Source of the DNA: Actinoalloteichus hymeniacidonis
GTDB taxonomy: Bacteria > Actinomycetota > Actinomycetes > Mycobacteriales > Pseudonocardiaceae
Direction: 5' to 3'
NCBI RefSeq assembly: GCF_014203365.1
Contig: NZ_JACHIS010000001.1
Location: 6,076,001-6,140,000, forward strand
Length of the DNA stretch: 64,000 nt
The first letter of the stretch is position 1; every line of letters starts with the position of its first letter. The notes below the pieces were generated by a model. It was not told the DNA's origin. It worked only from the letters and a program-made list of their open reading frames with translations, and did no database searches. Below are positions 1 to 9,728 of this stretch, piece after piece. The translations under genes were made by a program, and so were the position numbers.

Positions 1-1
1 G

Positions 2-718
2 ACGGGTTCGGGGCGAGGCGGCGCACCGTCGATCTTCCAGCCCGATCAACGATCGCGCGTCCTCGATACCACGGCGTTCCCGAGTCGCGCCGTCGTCCAG
101 GTCACCGCAGCCGAGATCGGTGGTTGCAGTGGATTCCTGGTCTCGGCCGACACGGTGGTGACCGCCGGGCATTGCGTGCATGCAGGCGGAACCGGCGACC
201 TCGCCGACTTCTTCACCGACTTCCGGATCCTGCCCGGCCGCAACGCGGGCACGGTGCCCTTCGGCAGCTGTGGCGTCACCCAGTCATGGACGGACCTGTC
301 CTGGGTCGACGAGGCGGACACCGACCAGGACTGGGGTGTGCTCAAACTGGGTTGTTCTATCGGAAACACCGTGGGCTGGTTCGGGATGAGCTGGCAGGAG
401 AATTCCTTCGATGGCACTCATGTCACGATTCGCGGCTATCCTGCCGACAAACCGGCTGGCACCATGTGGTTTCACGGCGGCCCCATTCGCCAGTCGCCTG
501 CGAAGAAACTCCGCTACACGGTGGATACCGTTGGCGGGCAAAGCGGTTCGGCGGTTTACGACGATGTGGACCGGGCTATCGCGATTCACACCAATGGCCG
601 CACCGTCACCGTCGACTTCAACAAGGGCACTCGATTAACCGAGGATTTATTCACCTTCATCGACGAGATCCGAGTCGTTCCCGGCCCGCGAGCATCGGGG
701 CCGATCCTGGCCCGTTGA
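2..718 (+). CDS. Trypsin-like serine protease, 5' end outside window
   Basis: Chymotrypsin-fold serine endopeptidase. Only the last 238 codons are in the window, so the start and any signal peptide lie upstream. The whole catalytic triad is visible: His in TAGHC (codon at 170), Asp in QDWGVL (codon at 329) and Ser in GGQSGSA (codon at 542). Nothing follows the catalytic core, which resembles secreted bacterial glutamyl-endopeptidase/V8-like enzymes; the cleavage specificity cannot be read from the sequence. The next gene on the same strand begins 60 nt downstream and has no obvious functional link beyond also being a peptidase. The call of a serine protease is firm; export is inferred from the family. 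Confidence 0.85.
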   Translation, partial: TGSGRGGAPSIFQPDQRSRVLDTTAFPSRAVVQVTAAEIGGCSGFLVSADTVVTAGHCVHAGGTGDLADFFTDFRILPGRNAGTVPFGSCGVTQSWTDLSWVDEADTDQDWGVLKLGCSIGNTVGWFGMSWQENSFDGTHVTIRGYPADKPAGTMWFHGGPIRQSPAKKLRYTVDTVGGQSGSAVYDDVDRAIAIHTNGRTVTVDFNKGTRLTEDLFTFIDEIRVVPGPRASGPILAR

Positions 719-778
719 CGACCGGGCGACCACCGGGCAGCGGGCACCACCGCTGCCCGGTGCGGCAGTATCGCGGGC

Positions 779-2656
779 GTGAGCACCCACCCTCAAGCCG
801 AGATTCCCGAGCAGCTCTTCCACGACCCCGAGGCCGAGGCCCGATGGCGGGCCAGGTTCACCTCGGCCCGCAATTCCACGCCGGATTGGGCGTTGCTGGC
901 ACCCGACCGCAACCTCTACGTGTCCAACGTCAGCGGTGTGTGGGAGGTCTACGCGTGGGATCGGGCCACCGACACCCACCGCCAGGTGACCGACCGGCCG
1001 AACGGAACGATCCACGCCACGCTGAGTCCGGACGGCGAGCGGATCTGGTGGTTCGCCGACACCGATGGCGATGAATTCGGCCAGTGGATGATGGAGCCGT
1101 TCGGCGGACGCGCGCCCGACGAGGAACCCGCCCAGGCCCTTCCCGGCGTACACGACGGGTATCCGGCCGGGTTGGAGATCGGGACGGATGTGGTCGCCTC
1201 GGCGGCCGCGACGGACGAGGGCACCACGATCTGGGTAAGCCGGGGCGTTCACGAGGAGCGTGGCACGGCCGACGTCGTCTACCAGAGCGAGCACGACGCG
1301 GGGGCCGCGGCGCTGTCCCACGACGAGACGCTGTTGGTGATCTCGCATTCCGAACACGGCGACTCCCGACACCCGGCGCTGCGGGTGCTACGCCTCGGCG
1401 AGTCCGGTGGCGAGCACACCGTTGTCGCAGAGAAGTGGGACGGCGAGGGCAAGGGACTCGACGCGCTGGCGTTCCCGTCGATCGCGGGCGATCAACGTCT
1501 GCTGGTCTCGCATGAACGACGGGGTAAGCCCGAGCTGCTGATCTGGGACCTGGCCGACGACTCCGAGTCGGAGTTGCAGCTGGACCTGCCCGGCGAGCTG
1601 GCGGCGGATTGGTATCCGGACGGCCGGTCGCTGCTGGTGTCGCATCAGTACCGCGCCCGCGGCGAGTTGTACCGCTATGACATCGCCGAGGCCACCCTCA
1701 CCCGGCTGAACACCCAGCCGGGCACGGTCGGCTCGGCGGCGGTGCGTCCGGACGGCACGGTGGAGTACGGCTGGTCGAGCTCGCATTCGCCCTCGGTGAT
1801 CCGGGCGCTGTTCACCGATGGCACCGACCAGGTCGTGTTGACCCCGCCCGGCGAGCCCGCACCCCCGTCGGTGGCATTGACCGATGCGTTCGTCGAAGGT
1901 CCCGGCGGCGAGATCCACGCGCTGGTGGCCCGGCCCGCCGATGCGCCCGCCGGTCCGCTGCCGACCGTCTTCAGCCTGCATGGCGGCCCACACGCGGAGG
2001 ACGAGGACCGGTTCTCGGCCTATCGCGCACTGTGGGTCGACGCCGGATTCGCCGTGGTACACGTCAATTACCGAGGCTCGACCGGCTACGGGTCGGACTG
2101 GCGGGACTCGATCGAGGGCAGGCCGGGCCTGACCGAACTCGACGACGTCGCCGCAGTGCACGACTGGGCGGTGCAGAGCGGACTCGCCGATCCGGCCAAG
2201 TGTGTGGTCGAGGGTGGTTCCTGGGGCGGCTACCTGACGCTGCTGGCGCTGGGCACCCAGCCGGAGCGTTGGGCCGCAGGCGTGGCCGGGGTCCCGGTCG
2301 CCGACTATCTGGCCGCCTATGAAGACGAGATGGAACCACTGCGCGCCTTCGACCGGGCCCTGTTCGGCGGCTCGCCGGAGGAGGTTCCCGATCTGTATCG
2401 CGAGTGCTCCCCACTGACCTATGTGGACCAGGTGCGGGCGCCGGTGCTGGTGTTGGCGGGCGAGAACGACCCTCGGTGCCCGATCCGCCAGATCGACAAC
2501 TACCTCGACCGGTTGGCGTCGAAGGACGTGCACTACGAGGTGTACCGCTTCGATGCGGGGCACGGGTCGCTGGTGATCGCCGAGTCGTTGAAGCAGCGGG
2601 CCGCCGAGTTGCATTTCGCCCGTCGCGCGCTGGGACTCGCCTCGCCGATCAACTGA
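779..2656 (+). CDS. S9 family peptidase (prolyl oligopeptidase / acylaminoacyl peptidase type)
   Basis: Cytosolic serine peptidase of 625 residues that cleaves short peptides. Residues 1 to about 370 form a beta-propeller (repeated Trp/Asp-rich strands such as SPDGERIWWFAD). The C-terminal third is the alpha/beta hydrolase. The catalytic triad is visible as Ser481 in GGSWGGY, Asp564 in GENDPRCP and His595 in DAGHGS; HGGPH near residue 401 is the oxyanion loop. There is no signal peptide. The start is a GTG 60 nt after the upstream protease. The gene ends in a perfect hairpin shared with the convergent dps gene. Family assignment is secure; endo- versus amino-peptidase activity is not decidable here. 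Confidence 0.93.
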   Translation: MSTHPQAEIPEQLFHDPEAEARWRARFTSARNSTPDWALLAPDRNLYVSNVSGVWEVYAWDRATDTHRQVTDRPNGTIHATLSPDGERIWWFADTDGDEFGQWMMEPFGGRAPDEEPAQALPGVHDGYPAGLEIGTDVVASAAATDEGTTIWVSRGVHEERGTADVVYQSEHDAGAAALSHDETLLVISHSEHGDSRHPALRVLRLGESGGEHTVVAEKWDGEGKGLDALAFPSIAGDQRLLVSHERRGKPELLIWDLADDSESELQLDLPGELAADWYPDGRSLLVSHQYRARGELYRYDIAEATLTRLNTQPGTVGSAAVRPDGTVEYGWSSSHSPSVIRALFTDGTDQVVLTPPGEPAPPSVALTDAFVEGPGGEIHALVARPADAPAGPLPTVFSLHGGPHAEDEDRFSAYRALWVDAGFAVVHVNYRGSTGYGSDWRDSIEGRPGLTELDDVAAVHDWAVQSGLADPAKCVVEGGSWGGYLTLLALGTQPERWAAGVAGVPVADYLAAYEDEMEPLRAFDRALFGGSPEEVPDLYRECSPLTYVDQVRAPVLVLAGENDPRCPIRQIDNYLDRLASKDVHYEVYRFDAGHGSLVIAESLKQRAAELHFARRALGLASPIN

Positions 2657-2676
2657 TCGAAGCCGTTCTCGACACA

Positions 2677-2714
2677 CAGCCGGGCCGGACGCACTCTCGC
2701 GTCCGGCCCGGCTG
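2677..2714. terminator. Bidirectional terminator between S9 peptidase and dps
   Basis: Perfect 16-bp inverted repeat (arms 2677-2692 and 2699-2714) with a 6-nt loop, lying between two convergent stop codons. Confidence 0.8.
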
Positions 2715-2724
2715 GTCGAGCCGA

Positions 2725-3219
2725 TTACTTCTTCTGTTGCTGGGCCTGCCACATCCAACGTGCCTTCTCCAGGCTGGCCGTGATCTGGATGAGCAGGTCC
2801 TGGGTGACCTGGTCGGTCTTGTCGGTCTCGTCGATGCGGGCCCGAAGCCGGTGCACCACCTCGCTCAAAGCCGCGACCACGTCGTCGACGACCTGTTCGA
2901 CGGTGCGCCAGCCCGCGTGCGGATGATGCAGTCCGCTGCCTTGGGCGACCGTGGCGGACCGGCCGTCCGGCGAGACGGCCAATGCCGACATCCGCTCGGC
3001 GACGTCGTCGGCGAAGTCCCTGGTGGTCGACACCAACTCGTCGAGCTGGAGGTGCGCCGACCGAAAGTTGGGGCCGACGACGTTCCAGTGCTCCTGCTTG
3101 GCGAACAGGTGCAGGTCGATCATCTCCAGCAGTGTCGCCTGTAGGGCATGGCAGGTGACATCCCGTTCGCCGTCGCCGAGGGGGCTGGTCAATGGGCTGC
3201 GAATCGAGTTCTTCGTCAT
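2725..3219 (-). CDS. dps: Dps-family DNA-protection/ferritin-like protein
   Basis: Ferritin-fold dodecamer that oxidises and stores iron and protects DNA during oxidative stress. It has 164 residues, normal for the family. The inter-subunit ferroxidase residues are visible: His44 (EHWN), His56 (SAHLQLD), Asp60, Asp71 and Glu75. The C-terminus ends in two lysines after a Gln run, and the short N-terminus is not notably basic, so DNA binding is uncertain. The gene lies 53 nt downstream of the ohr gene on the same strand, so the two are probably co-transcribed as a peroxide-defence pair. RBS-like AGGTGT precedes the ATG. Confidence 0.92.
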   Translation of the reverse strand: MTKNSIRSPLTSPLGDGERDVTCHALQATLLEMIDLHLFAKQEHWNVVGPNFRSAHLQLDELVSTTRDFADDVAERMSALAVSPDGRSATVAQGSGLHHPHAGWRTVEQVVDDVVAALSEVVHRLRARIDETDKTDQVTQDLLIQITASLEKARWMWQAQQQKK

Positions 3220-3272
3220 GGTTGCTCACACCTTCCTGGTGACGGTCAGAGAGCCGGGCGGGCCACGCCTGG

Positions 3273-3698
3273 TCACACCACTGCGGACACGGAGACGTCG
3301 ATGTTGCCTCTGGTGGCCTTCGAATAGGGGCACAGCTGTTGGGCCGCCTCGACGATCTCGTTCGCCTGTGGCTGGGTGAGTTCGGGAATCCGGACCTCCA
3401 GGTCGACGGAGAGCCGGAAGCCGCCGTCGCTCTCGTCCGCACCGATGCCCACCTTCGCGGTGACCTCGCTGCGGCGCACCGGGGTACCGGACCGGGCCGC
3501 CGCCGCCCGCACCGCGCTGTGGAAGCACGCCGAATAGCCTGCGGCGAACAGTTGCTCGGGGTTGGTCGCGGCGCCACCGGGACCGCCGAGCTCGGTCGGG
3601 GTGGCCAATTGCTCGTTGATCACTCCATCCGAGGATCTGACCTCACCATCGCGGCCTTGGCCGGTCGAGACGGCCTCTGCGGTGTATAGCGGGGTCAT
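3273..3698 (-). CDS. ohr: Organic hydroperoxide resistance protein (OsmC/Ohr family)
   Basis: Thiol peroxidase that reduces organic and fatty-acid hydroperoxides, using lipoylated proteins as reductant in characterised family members. Its 141 residues are typical. The peroxidatic Cys58 (YSACFHSA) and resolving Cys123 (QLCPYSKATRGN) are both present, as are Arg21 and Glu49 (NPEQLFAAGY) that position the thiol. It is followed by dps. No ohrR repressor gene is adjacent, but a 17-nt palindrome lies 86 nt upstream (3784-3800). Confidence 0.93.
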   Translation of the reverse strand: MTPLYTAEAVSTGQGRDGEVRSSDGVINEQLATPTELGGPGGAATNPEQLFAAGYSACFHSAVRAAAARSGTPVRRSEVTAKVGIGADESDGGFRLSVDLEVRIPELTQPQANEIVEAAQQLCPYSKATRGNIDVSVSAVV

Positions 3699-3783
3699 GG
3701 TCTATCTCCTCGCCTCCCGGTAGCTGCACACGGCCAGCGACGGCGTACCGAACGCTGTCGCTTGAGGTACCCGGGAGCGGAGA

Positions 3784-3800
3784 CGATTAAGCCTTAATCG
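3784..3800. promoter_or_regulatory. 17-nt perfect palindrome upstream of ohr
   Basis: CGATTAAGCCTTAATCG: 8-bp arms around one central base, AT-rich against the local background. It sits 86 nt upstream of the ohr start and 64 nt downstream of the FMN reductase stop. Size and position fit a MarR/OhrR-type operator, but no candidate regulator is adjacent. Confidence 0.5.
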
Positions 3801-3864
3801 ATTGAGTTCGCGGCGACGGGACGCCGAGATCCGACCATGGATCGGTGTTTCCACCTGCGACGAA

Positions 3865-4422
3865 CTAGTTCTGTTTTCGCGCGAAGTCGACCACCTGTTG
3901 GCCGATGGTGTGCAGGACTCCCGAGGTCTTGGCGTCGGCGCAATCGCCGTGCTCGTCGAAGCGAACCTCACCGGAGTGCAGCGCCGCACCGAGTGGGGTC
4001 GGCCAGCCACGCAGGGCGTGCACGATCGAGCGCAGGGCGGTCAACGTGCTCACGGCCGCCTGCCAGCCCTGGGCCGTGCCGATGCAGCCGACCGCTCGGC
4101 CGTCCAGATACGGCCGGGCGTCGCCGCGCAGGTCCTCGATGTAGTCGAGTGCGTTCTTGACCAGACCGGACACCGTGCCGTGGTAGCCGGGCGAGACCAG
4201 GATCACGCCGTCCGCGCTCTGCACGCTCTCGACCAGGCGCCGGGCGTTGTCGGTGCGTTCGGTGACATGTGGGTCGTAGAAGGGCAGCAACAGGTCAGGG
4301 CCGGAGAGCACGACCGTCTCCGCTCCCGCATCCGCCGCTCCCGTCAGGACCGCGCGCAGGGCGCGCTCCGACTGGGAATCCGGCCGAATCGATCCGCCGA
4401 TGCCGACCACCCGGATCGTCAC
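3865..4422 (-). CDS. NADPH-dependent FMN reductase family protein
   Basis: Flavodoxin-like reductase that transfers electrons from NAD(P)H to FMN or quinones. The FMN phosphate loop GIGGSIRPDSQS opens the protein, and SPGYHGTVSGLVKNALDY is the typical isoalloxazine-binding segment. From the GTG at 4422 it is 185 residues, the usual size; an upstream ATG at 4542 would add 40 unconserved residues, so the GTG is preferred, although no clear ribosome binding site is seen. It is followed after 166 nt by ohr, so a shared redox-stress role is plausible. The substrate is unknown. Confidence 0.85.
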   Translation of the reverse strand: MTIRVVGIGGSIRPDSQSERALRAVLTGAADAGAETVVLSGPDLLLPFYDPHVTERTDNARRLVESVQSADGVILVSPGYHGTVSGLVKNALDYIEDLRGDARPYLDGRAVGCIGTAQGWQAAVSTLTALRSIVHALRGWPTPLGAALHSGEVRFDEHGDCADAKTSGVLHTIGQQVVDFARKQN

Positions 4423-4613
4423 GTCGGCAGCGCTCGCACACAACGGCGATAAGTCTGGCTTGTCTCCACCAGAACACCCTAAAACCTCAAGCATGCTGTA
4501 GGTCAACCCCTGTCGGGCCAGTGTGCCCGTCCAGACCACCACAGGGGGTCGGTGTGGACCTCGTGTGGCATGGGCGATTGGGTATGAGCAGACTGCGGGC
4601 TTACTGTGCAGTG

Positions 4614-4817
4614 GTGAGTGAGGAGCACTTCGAGTCGACGCTGCCAGGCCCGCGCCCCAAGCTCTCCACCATCTGTCCGAGCTGCGAGGGAAGCGGTCAG
4701 ATCGTGGAACCGGCGTTGGCGATGCTCGGCAATGTCGGGCGGACCGTTCACCATCTCAGACCGTGTCCGTACTGCCAGGAATCCGGCTACCTGCCGGGGC
4801 TGTACCCCATGGCCTGA
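4614..4817 (+). CDS. Small zinc-ribbon protein (CPSC...CPYC)
   Basis: A 67-residue protein with two CxxC knuckles (CPSCEGSG and CPYCQESG) separated by about 30 residues, like half of a DnaJ zinc finger, so it probably binds one zinc ion. No enzymatic domain is present. The GTG at 4614 is preferred because a TACTGT -10-like hexamer lies 6 nt upstream, which would give a leaderless mRNA; an ATG at 4584 in the same frame would add 10 residues. Function unknown. Its neighbours (FMN reductase, catalase) give no clear hint. Confidence 0.6.
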   Translation: MSEEHFESTLPGPRPKLSTICPSCEGSGQIVEPALAMLGNVGRTVHHLRPCPYCQESGYLPGLYPMA

Positions 4818-4929
4818 CGATTCGCCTGTTCACTGCCCCTGCGCCCGGATCGCATCCGAGGGCGCAGGCAGCCGCTCGCCTCGATACCCCGGACCACCCG
4901 CGGTCGTCGTCACCCGCCCCGAGAACGAG

Positions 4930-4971
4930 GAAACGGCCCGGCGGGAGGGGGGAGGCCTGCCGGGCCGTTTC
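4930..4971. terminator. Second hairpin downstream of katA
   Basis: Perfect 13-bp inverted repeat (arms 4930-4942 and 4959-4971), with a 16-nt purine-rich loop, in the gap between the zinc-ribbon gene and convergent katA. It could serve both directions. Confidence 0.65.
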
Positions 4972-4994
4972 GACGGCGTAGTCGCCGTCCTCGA

Positions 4995-5038
4995 CCTCTG
5001 GAGATCCTGCGGCTGGGGGTCCCGCAGGATTCCAGAGG
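4995..5038 (-). terminator. katA terminator hairpin
   Basis: Long stem with one mismatch (CCTCTGG paired with CCAGAGG, plus an inner ATCCTGCGG stem), immediately downstream of the katA stop codon on the minus strand. Confidence 0.7.
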
Positions 5039-5044
5039 GAGATC

Positions 5045-6496
5045 TCAGCTCGCGTCGAACGCGGCCGCGATCTTGTCGCCGAGCTCCTTGTCGACGTTGC
5101 GCCAGTACTGCAGCGCCCGCGCCAAGATCGGCTTGGAGACACCGTTGCTCAGGTGGCCCTGAACGTTGGCGACCAACCGAGCCCGCTGGTCGTCGTTGAG
5201 CACGGACCGGACCATGGTGCCAGCCTGGCCGAAGTCGTCGTCCTCGGCGTGCAACCGGTAGGCCGAACGGACGATCTCATCGGTGACACCGAAGGATGCG
5301 GCCGCCTCGCCTGCCTTCGCGGCGTCCGCGTGCGGACCGCCGTAGGAGTTCGGCGCGTACACCGGGTCGCTCGGGTTGGAGTAGCGCATCGCGCCATCCT
5401 TGGCGTACGAGTTCACCGGCGACTTGGGCTGGTTGACCGGCAGCTGTGCGTAGTTCGGCCCGATCCGGTAGCGGTGTGCGTCCGGGTAGGAGAACATCCG
5501 GCCCAACAGCATCTTATCCGGCGACGGGCCGATGCCGGGAACCAAGTTCGTCGGTTCGAACGCGCCCTGCTCGATCTGCGCGAAGTAGTTCTCCGGGTTG
5601 CGGTCGAGAACCAGGCGACCGACCTTGATCAGCGGGTAGTCACCGTGCGGCCACACCTTGGTCAGGTCGAACGGGTTGAAGCGGTAGTCCGCTGCGTCCT
5701 CGTACGGCATGACCTGGACGTGCAGGGTCCAGCTCGGGTGGTCGCCCGCGACGATGGCGTCCCAGAGGTCGGCGATGTGATGGTCGGCGTTCTCGCCTGC
5801 CAGCGTCGCCGCCTCGGAGGAGGTCAGGAAGTCGATGCCCTGGTCGGTCTTGAAGTGGTACTTGACCCAGAACTTCTCACCGCCCGCGTTCTCCCACAGG
5901 TAGGTGTGCGAGCCGTAGCCGTTCTGGTGCCGCCAGGTCTTCGGGATACCCCGGTCGCCCATCAGCCAGGTGACCTGGTGCGCCGACTCCGGCTGCAGGG
6001 TCCAGAAGTCCCACTGCTGGTCGTGGTCCCGACGGCCGTTGTCGGCCCGCCGCTTCTGGGAGCGGATGAAGTCGGGGAACTTGATGGGGTCCCGGATGAA
6101 GAAGACGGGCGTGTTGTTTCCGACCAGGTCGTAGTTGCCCTCGGTCGTGTAGAACTTGATCGCGAAGCCGCGGGGGTCCCGCCAGGTGTCCGGCGAACCG
6201 AGCTCGCCCGCGACGGTGGAGAACCTGGTCAGCGCCTCGGTCTTCACACCGGGCTGGAACAGCGCAGCCTTGGTGTACTGGCTGACGTCCTCGGTGATCT
6301 CCAGGAAACCGAACGCGCCGCCGCCCTTGGCGTGCACGACCCGCTCCGGCACCCGCTCCCGGTTGAACTGGGCGTTCTTCTCGATCAGGTAGTGATCCTG
6401 CAGCAGGATCGGACCGTTCGGGCCAGCGGTCAGCGAGTGATCATCACTCGCCACCGGGATCCCCACGTTGTTAGTGGTGAAACGTGCGTCGGTCAC
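5045..6496 (-). CDS. katA: Catalase (monofunctional haem, small subunit)
   Basis: Breaks down H2O2 to water and oxygen in the cytoplasm. Its 483 residues match clade 3 small-subunit catalases. Catalytic His55 lies in [12 protein letters not shown], the distal Asn in [12 protein letters not shown], and the proximal haem Tyr in the [14 protein letters not shown] motif. The C-terminal third contains the helical domain. It lies 42 nt downstream of the Fur-family regulator on the same strand, the standard actinobacterial furA-katA arrangement, so it is probably read from the promoter at about 7012-7032. Two hairpins follow its stop codon. Confidence 0.96.
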   Translation of the reverse strand: MTDARFTTNNVGIPVASDDHSLTAGPNGPILLQDHYLIEKNAQFNRERVPERVVHAKGGGAFGFLEITEDVSQYTKAALFQPGVKTEALTRFSTVAGELGSPDTWRDPRGFAIKFYTTEGNYDLVGNNTPVFFIRDPIKFPDFIRSQKRRADNGRRDHDQQWDFWTLQPESAHQVTWLMGDRGIPKTWRHQNGYGSHTYLWENAGGEKFWVKYHFKTDQGIDFLTSSEAATLAGENADHHIADLWDAIVAGDHPSWTLHVQVMPYEDAADYRFNPFDLTKVWPHGDYPLIKVGRLVLDRNPENYFAQIEQGAFEPTNLVPGIGPSPDKMLLGRMFSYPDAHRYRIGPNYAQLPVNQPKSPVNSYAKDGAMRYSNPSDPVYAPNSYGGPHADAAKAGEAAASFGVTDEIVRSAYRLHAEDDDFGQAGTMVRSVLNDDQRARLVANVQGHLSNGVSKPILARALQYWRNVDKELGDKIAAAFDAS

Positions 6497-6538
6497 GCGC
6501 CCAACCTCCTTGTTCGCTTCACGGGTGAACTGCTCGCC

Positions 6539-6991
6539 TCAACTGGCCGAGCAGGGGGCACACAGGCCCCAGAAGACGACTTCCGCCTCGTCGACGGTGA
6601 AACCCGCCACGTCCGAGGGCTCCAGACACGGCGCAGCGCCATGCACGCAGTCGACATCGACGGTGCGGCCGCACTGTCGACAGACCAGATGATGGTGATT
6701 ATCGCCAGTGCGGGTCTCGAAGCGGGCTGGGTGTCCTGCTGGCTCAATCCGCCGCAAAAGGCCGTGGTCGGTACATGCCCGAAGCACGTCGTAGACGGCC
6801 TGTGTGGAGACGACGCCGAGCTGACGGCGGACCGCTGTGGCCACCTGCTCCGTCGTCGAATGCGGGTGATCGGCCAGCCAGTTCAGCACCGCCAGCCGAG
6901 GTGCCGTCACCCGCAGCCCAACGCCGCGCAATGCTTCGCGCGGGTCGGGTGCCGCTTCGCGGCCCTGCGGGGATGCCGTGGTGGGAGCCAT
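6539..6991 (-). CDS. furA: Fur-family peroxide/iron-responsive repressor (FurA/CatR type)
   Basis: Metal-dependent repressor of the adjacent catalase gene. From the ATG at 6991 it has 150 residues; an upstream in-frame ATG at 7141 would run through the promoter and a terminator and is rejected. The winged helix is residues 20-85; the structural zinc site is Cys104/Cys107 (CRQC) and Cys144/Cys147 (CAPC); HHH at 100-102 belongs to the regulatory metal site. In characterised mycobacterial and streptomycete homologues, oxidation relieves repression of furA-kat. The operator-like sequence directly upstream supports autoregulation. Confidence 0.9.
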   Translation of the reverse strand: MAPTTASPQGREAAPDPREALRGVGLRVTAPRLAVLNWLADHPHSTTEQVATAVRRQLGVVSTQAVYDVLRACTDHGLLRRIEPAGHPARFETRTGDNHHHLVCRQCGRTVDVDCVHGAAPCLEPSDVAGFTVDEAEVVFWGLCAPCSAS

Positions 6992-7011
6992 ACGACCGAC
7001 AGTCCACCACC

Positions 7012-7032
7012 GTTTCTGGAACAAGTCAAGAA
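7012..7032 (-). promoter_or_regulatory. Predicted furA-katA promoter/FurA operator
   Basis: Read on the minus strand this contains TTGACTTGTTCCAGAAACG: a TTGACT -35-like hexamer (7024-7029) running into an AT-rich TTCCAGAAA segment, 20 nt before the furA ATG. From memory it resembles the AT-rich FurA box upstream of mycobacterial furA; this was not checked against a database. Confidence 0.55.
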
Positions 7033-7083
7033 AACGGGTGGTTCGATTCACGTTGCGATCACGGGGGATCCGGGCGCAGTGCG

Positions 7084-7105
7084 CTGCGGGAATCGCATCC
7101 CGCAG
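7084..7105. repeat. 8-bp inverted repeat upstream of furA promoter
   Basis: Arms CTGCGGGA / TCCCGCAG with a 6-nt loop, just beyond the asd terminator. It may be a second termination element or a regulator site; nothing distinguishes these. Confidence 0.4.
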
Positions 7106-7109
7106 ACAT

Positions 7110-7145
7110 GCAGGTGGGACGGGCCGAGCAGCCCGTCCCACCTGC
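7110..7145 (-). terminator. lysC-asd operon terminator
   Basis: Perfect 15-bp stem (7110-7124 with 7131-7145) and 6-nt loop, 20 nt downstream of the asd stop codon. It separates the amino-acid operon from furA-katA. Confidence 0.85.
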
Positions 7146-7165
7146 GTGAATACCTGTCTGGTTCC

Positions 7166-8257
<1,092 letters not shown>

Positions 8258-8277
8258 CGAAGCGCTCACCGTTTCCC

Positions 8278-9543
8278 TCATCGACCCGTGCCCGCGTACA
8301 CGACGGCTTCCTCATCGGTGCCCAGACCGAAAGCCTCGTGAATCGCCCTGACCGCCTGGTCGAGGTCGTCGTCCCTGATCAACACCGAGATACGGATCTC
8401 CGAGGTGTTGATGATCTCGATGTTCACCCCGGCGTTGGCCAGGGCCTCGCAGAAGGTCGCGGTGACGCCGGGGTGCGAACGCATGCCCGCGCCGACCAAC
8501 GACACCTTGCCGACCCGGTCGTCGTAGCGGACCTGCTCGAAGCCCACCTCGGCACGCAGCTGCTCCAGCGCGGCGACCGCCGTCGCGCCGTTGTCCCGCG
8601 ACAGGGTGAAGGTGATGTCGGTGCGCCCGGAGGCGGTACCGGAGACGTTCTGCAACACCATGTCGATGTCGATCTCCGCGTCCGCCACGACGCGGAAGAT
8701 CCGCCCTGCCACGCCGGGGGTGTCGGGCACGCCCACCACGGTGACCTTGCCCTCGGAGCGGTCGTGCGCGACGCCGGTGATCATCGCCTGTTCCACGGTC
8801 AGATCCTCCACTGAGCCGGAGACCAGGGTCCCCGGCTTGCTGCTGTACGACGAACGGACGTGTACGGGTACGCCGTATCGACGGGCGTACTCCACACAAC
8901 GGAGCATCAGAACCTTCGCGCCACAGGCGGCCATCTCCAGCATTTCCTCGTAGCTGATGGTCTGGAGATGCTTGGCGTTGGGCACGATCCTCGGGTCGGC
9001 GCTGAACACGCCGTCGACATCGGTGTAGATCTCGCAGACATCGGCGTTCAATGCCGCGGCCAGCGCGACGGCGGTGGTGTCCGAACCGCCCCTGCCCAGC
9101 GTGGTGATGTCCTTGGTGTCCTGTGCGACGCCCTGGAAACCGGCGACGAGGACGATCGCGCCCTCACCCAGTGCCTGTTGGACGCGCCCAGGAGTGACGT
9201 CGATGATCCTGGCCTTCTGGTGTACCGGGGTGGTGATCACGCCTGCCTGCGAGCCCGAGAAGGACCGGGCCTCGGCGCCGAGCGCGTCGATGGCCATCGC
9301 GACCAAGGCGTTGGATATCCGCTCACCTGCGGTGAGCAGCATGTCCATCTCGCGTTCCGGCGGGTTTGGCGACACCTGCTTGGCGAGCTCGAGCATCTCG
9401 TCCGTCGTGTCACCCATGGCCGAACACACGACGACTACGTCGTTGCCCGCCTTGCGGGTCTCGACGATTCGCTCGGCCACCCGTTTGATCCGGTCGGCAC
9501 TCTGTACAGAGGAACCGCCGTACTTCTGGACGACCAGCGCCAC
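8278..9543 (-). CDS. lysC: Aspartate kinase (alpha subunit, with internal beta start)
   Basis: Phosphorylates aspartate, the first committed step towards Lys, Thr, Met and diaminopimelate. It has 421 residues: kinase domain 1 to about 245 beginning VQKYGGSSV, then two ACT regulatory domains. A GTG at 8796 (codon 250) is preceded by a GGAGG sequence 8 nt upstream, at the place where the regulatory beta subunit starts in corynebacterial-type alpha2beta2 enzymes, so a nested 172-residue product is likely. It overlaps or abuts asd and starts the operon. No lysine riboswitch was seen in the 149-nt gap upstream. Confidence 0.96.
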   Translation of the reverse strand: MALVVQKYGGSSVQSADRIKRVAERIVETRKAGNDVVVVCSAMGDTTDEMLELAKQVSPNPPEREMDMLLTAGERISNALVAMAIDALGAEARSFSGSQAGVITTPVHQKARIIDVTPGRVQQALGEGAIVLVAGFQGVAQDTKDITTLGRGGSDTTAVALAAALNADVCEIYTDVDGVFSADPRIVPNAKHLQTISYEEMLEMAACGAKVLMLRCVEYARRYGVPVHVRSSYSSKPGTLVSGSVEDLTVEQAMITGVAHDRSEGKVTVVGVPDTPGVAGRIFRVVADAEIDIDMVLQNVSGTASGRTDITFTLSRDNGATAVAALEQLRAEVGFEQVRYDDRVGKVSLVGAGMRSHPGVTATFCEALANAGVNIEIINTSEIRISVLIRDDDLDQAVRAIHEAFGLGTDEEAVVYAGTGR

Positions 9544-9728
9544 GTCCTCGAACCTCCTCCAAGATCAGCCTTGCTGCGACCCCGGATGTCAGCTCGATCC
9601 AACAGCATCGAGCCCCCACGGGTCGCTCCGCTGCCAGGTCAGCCTACAGAGAATTAACGAAACACCCGAGTTTCAACCACGCCGACTAGCGTGTGACCCC
9701 CGATCGACCAACCCTGGGGAGGACCGGC

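Noticed and set aside
3702-4010. 102-codon minus-strand frame between ohr and the FMN reductase
   Set aside because: Overlaps the end of the reductase in another frame, spans the palindrome and has an Arg/Ser-rich, non-protein-like composition.
9544-9728. Lysine riboswitch upstream of lysC
   Set aside because: The 149-nt gap is too short and lacks the conserved L-box structure; no such element recognised.
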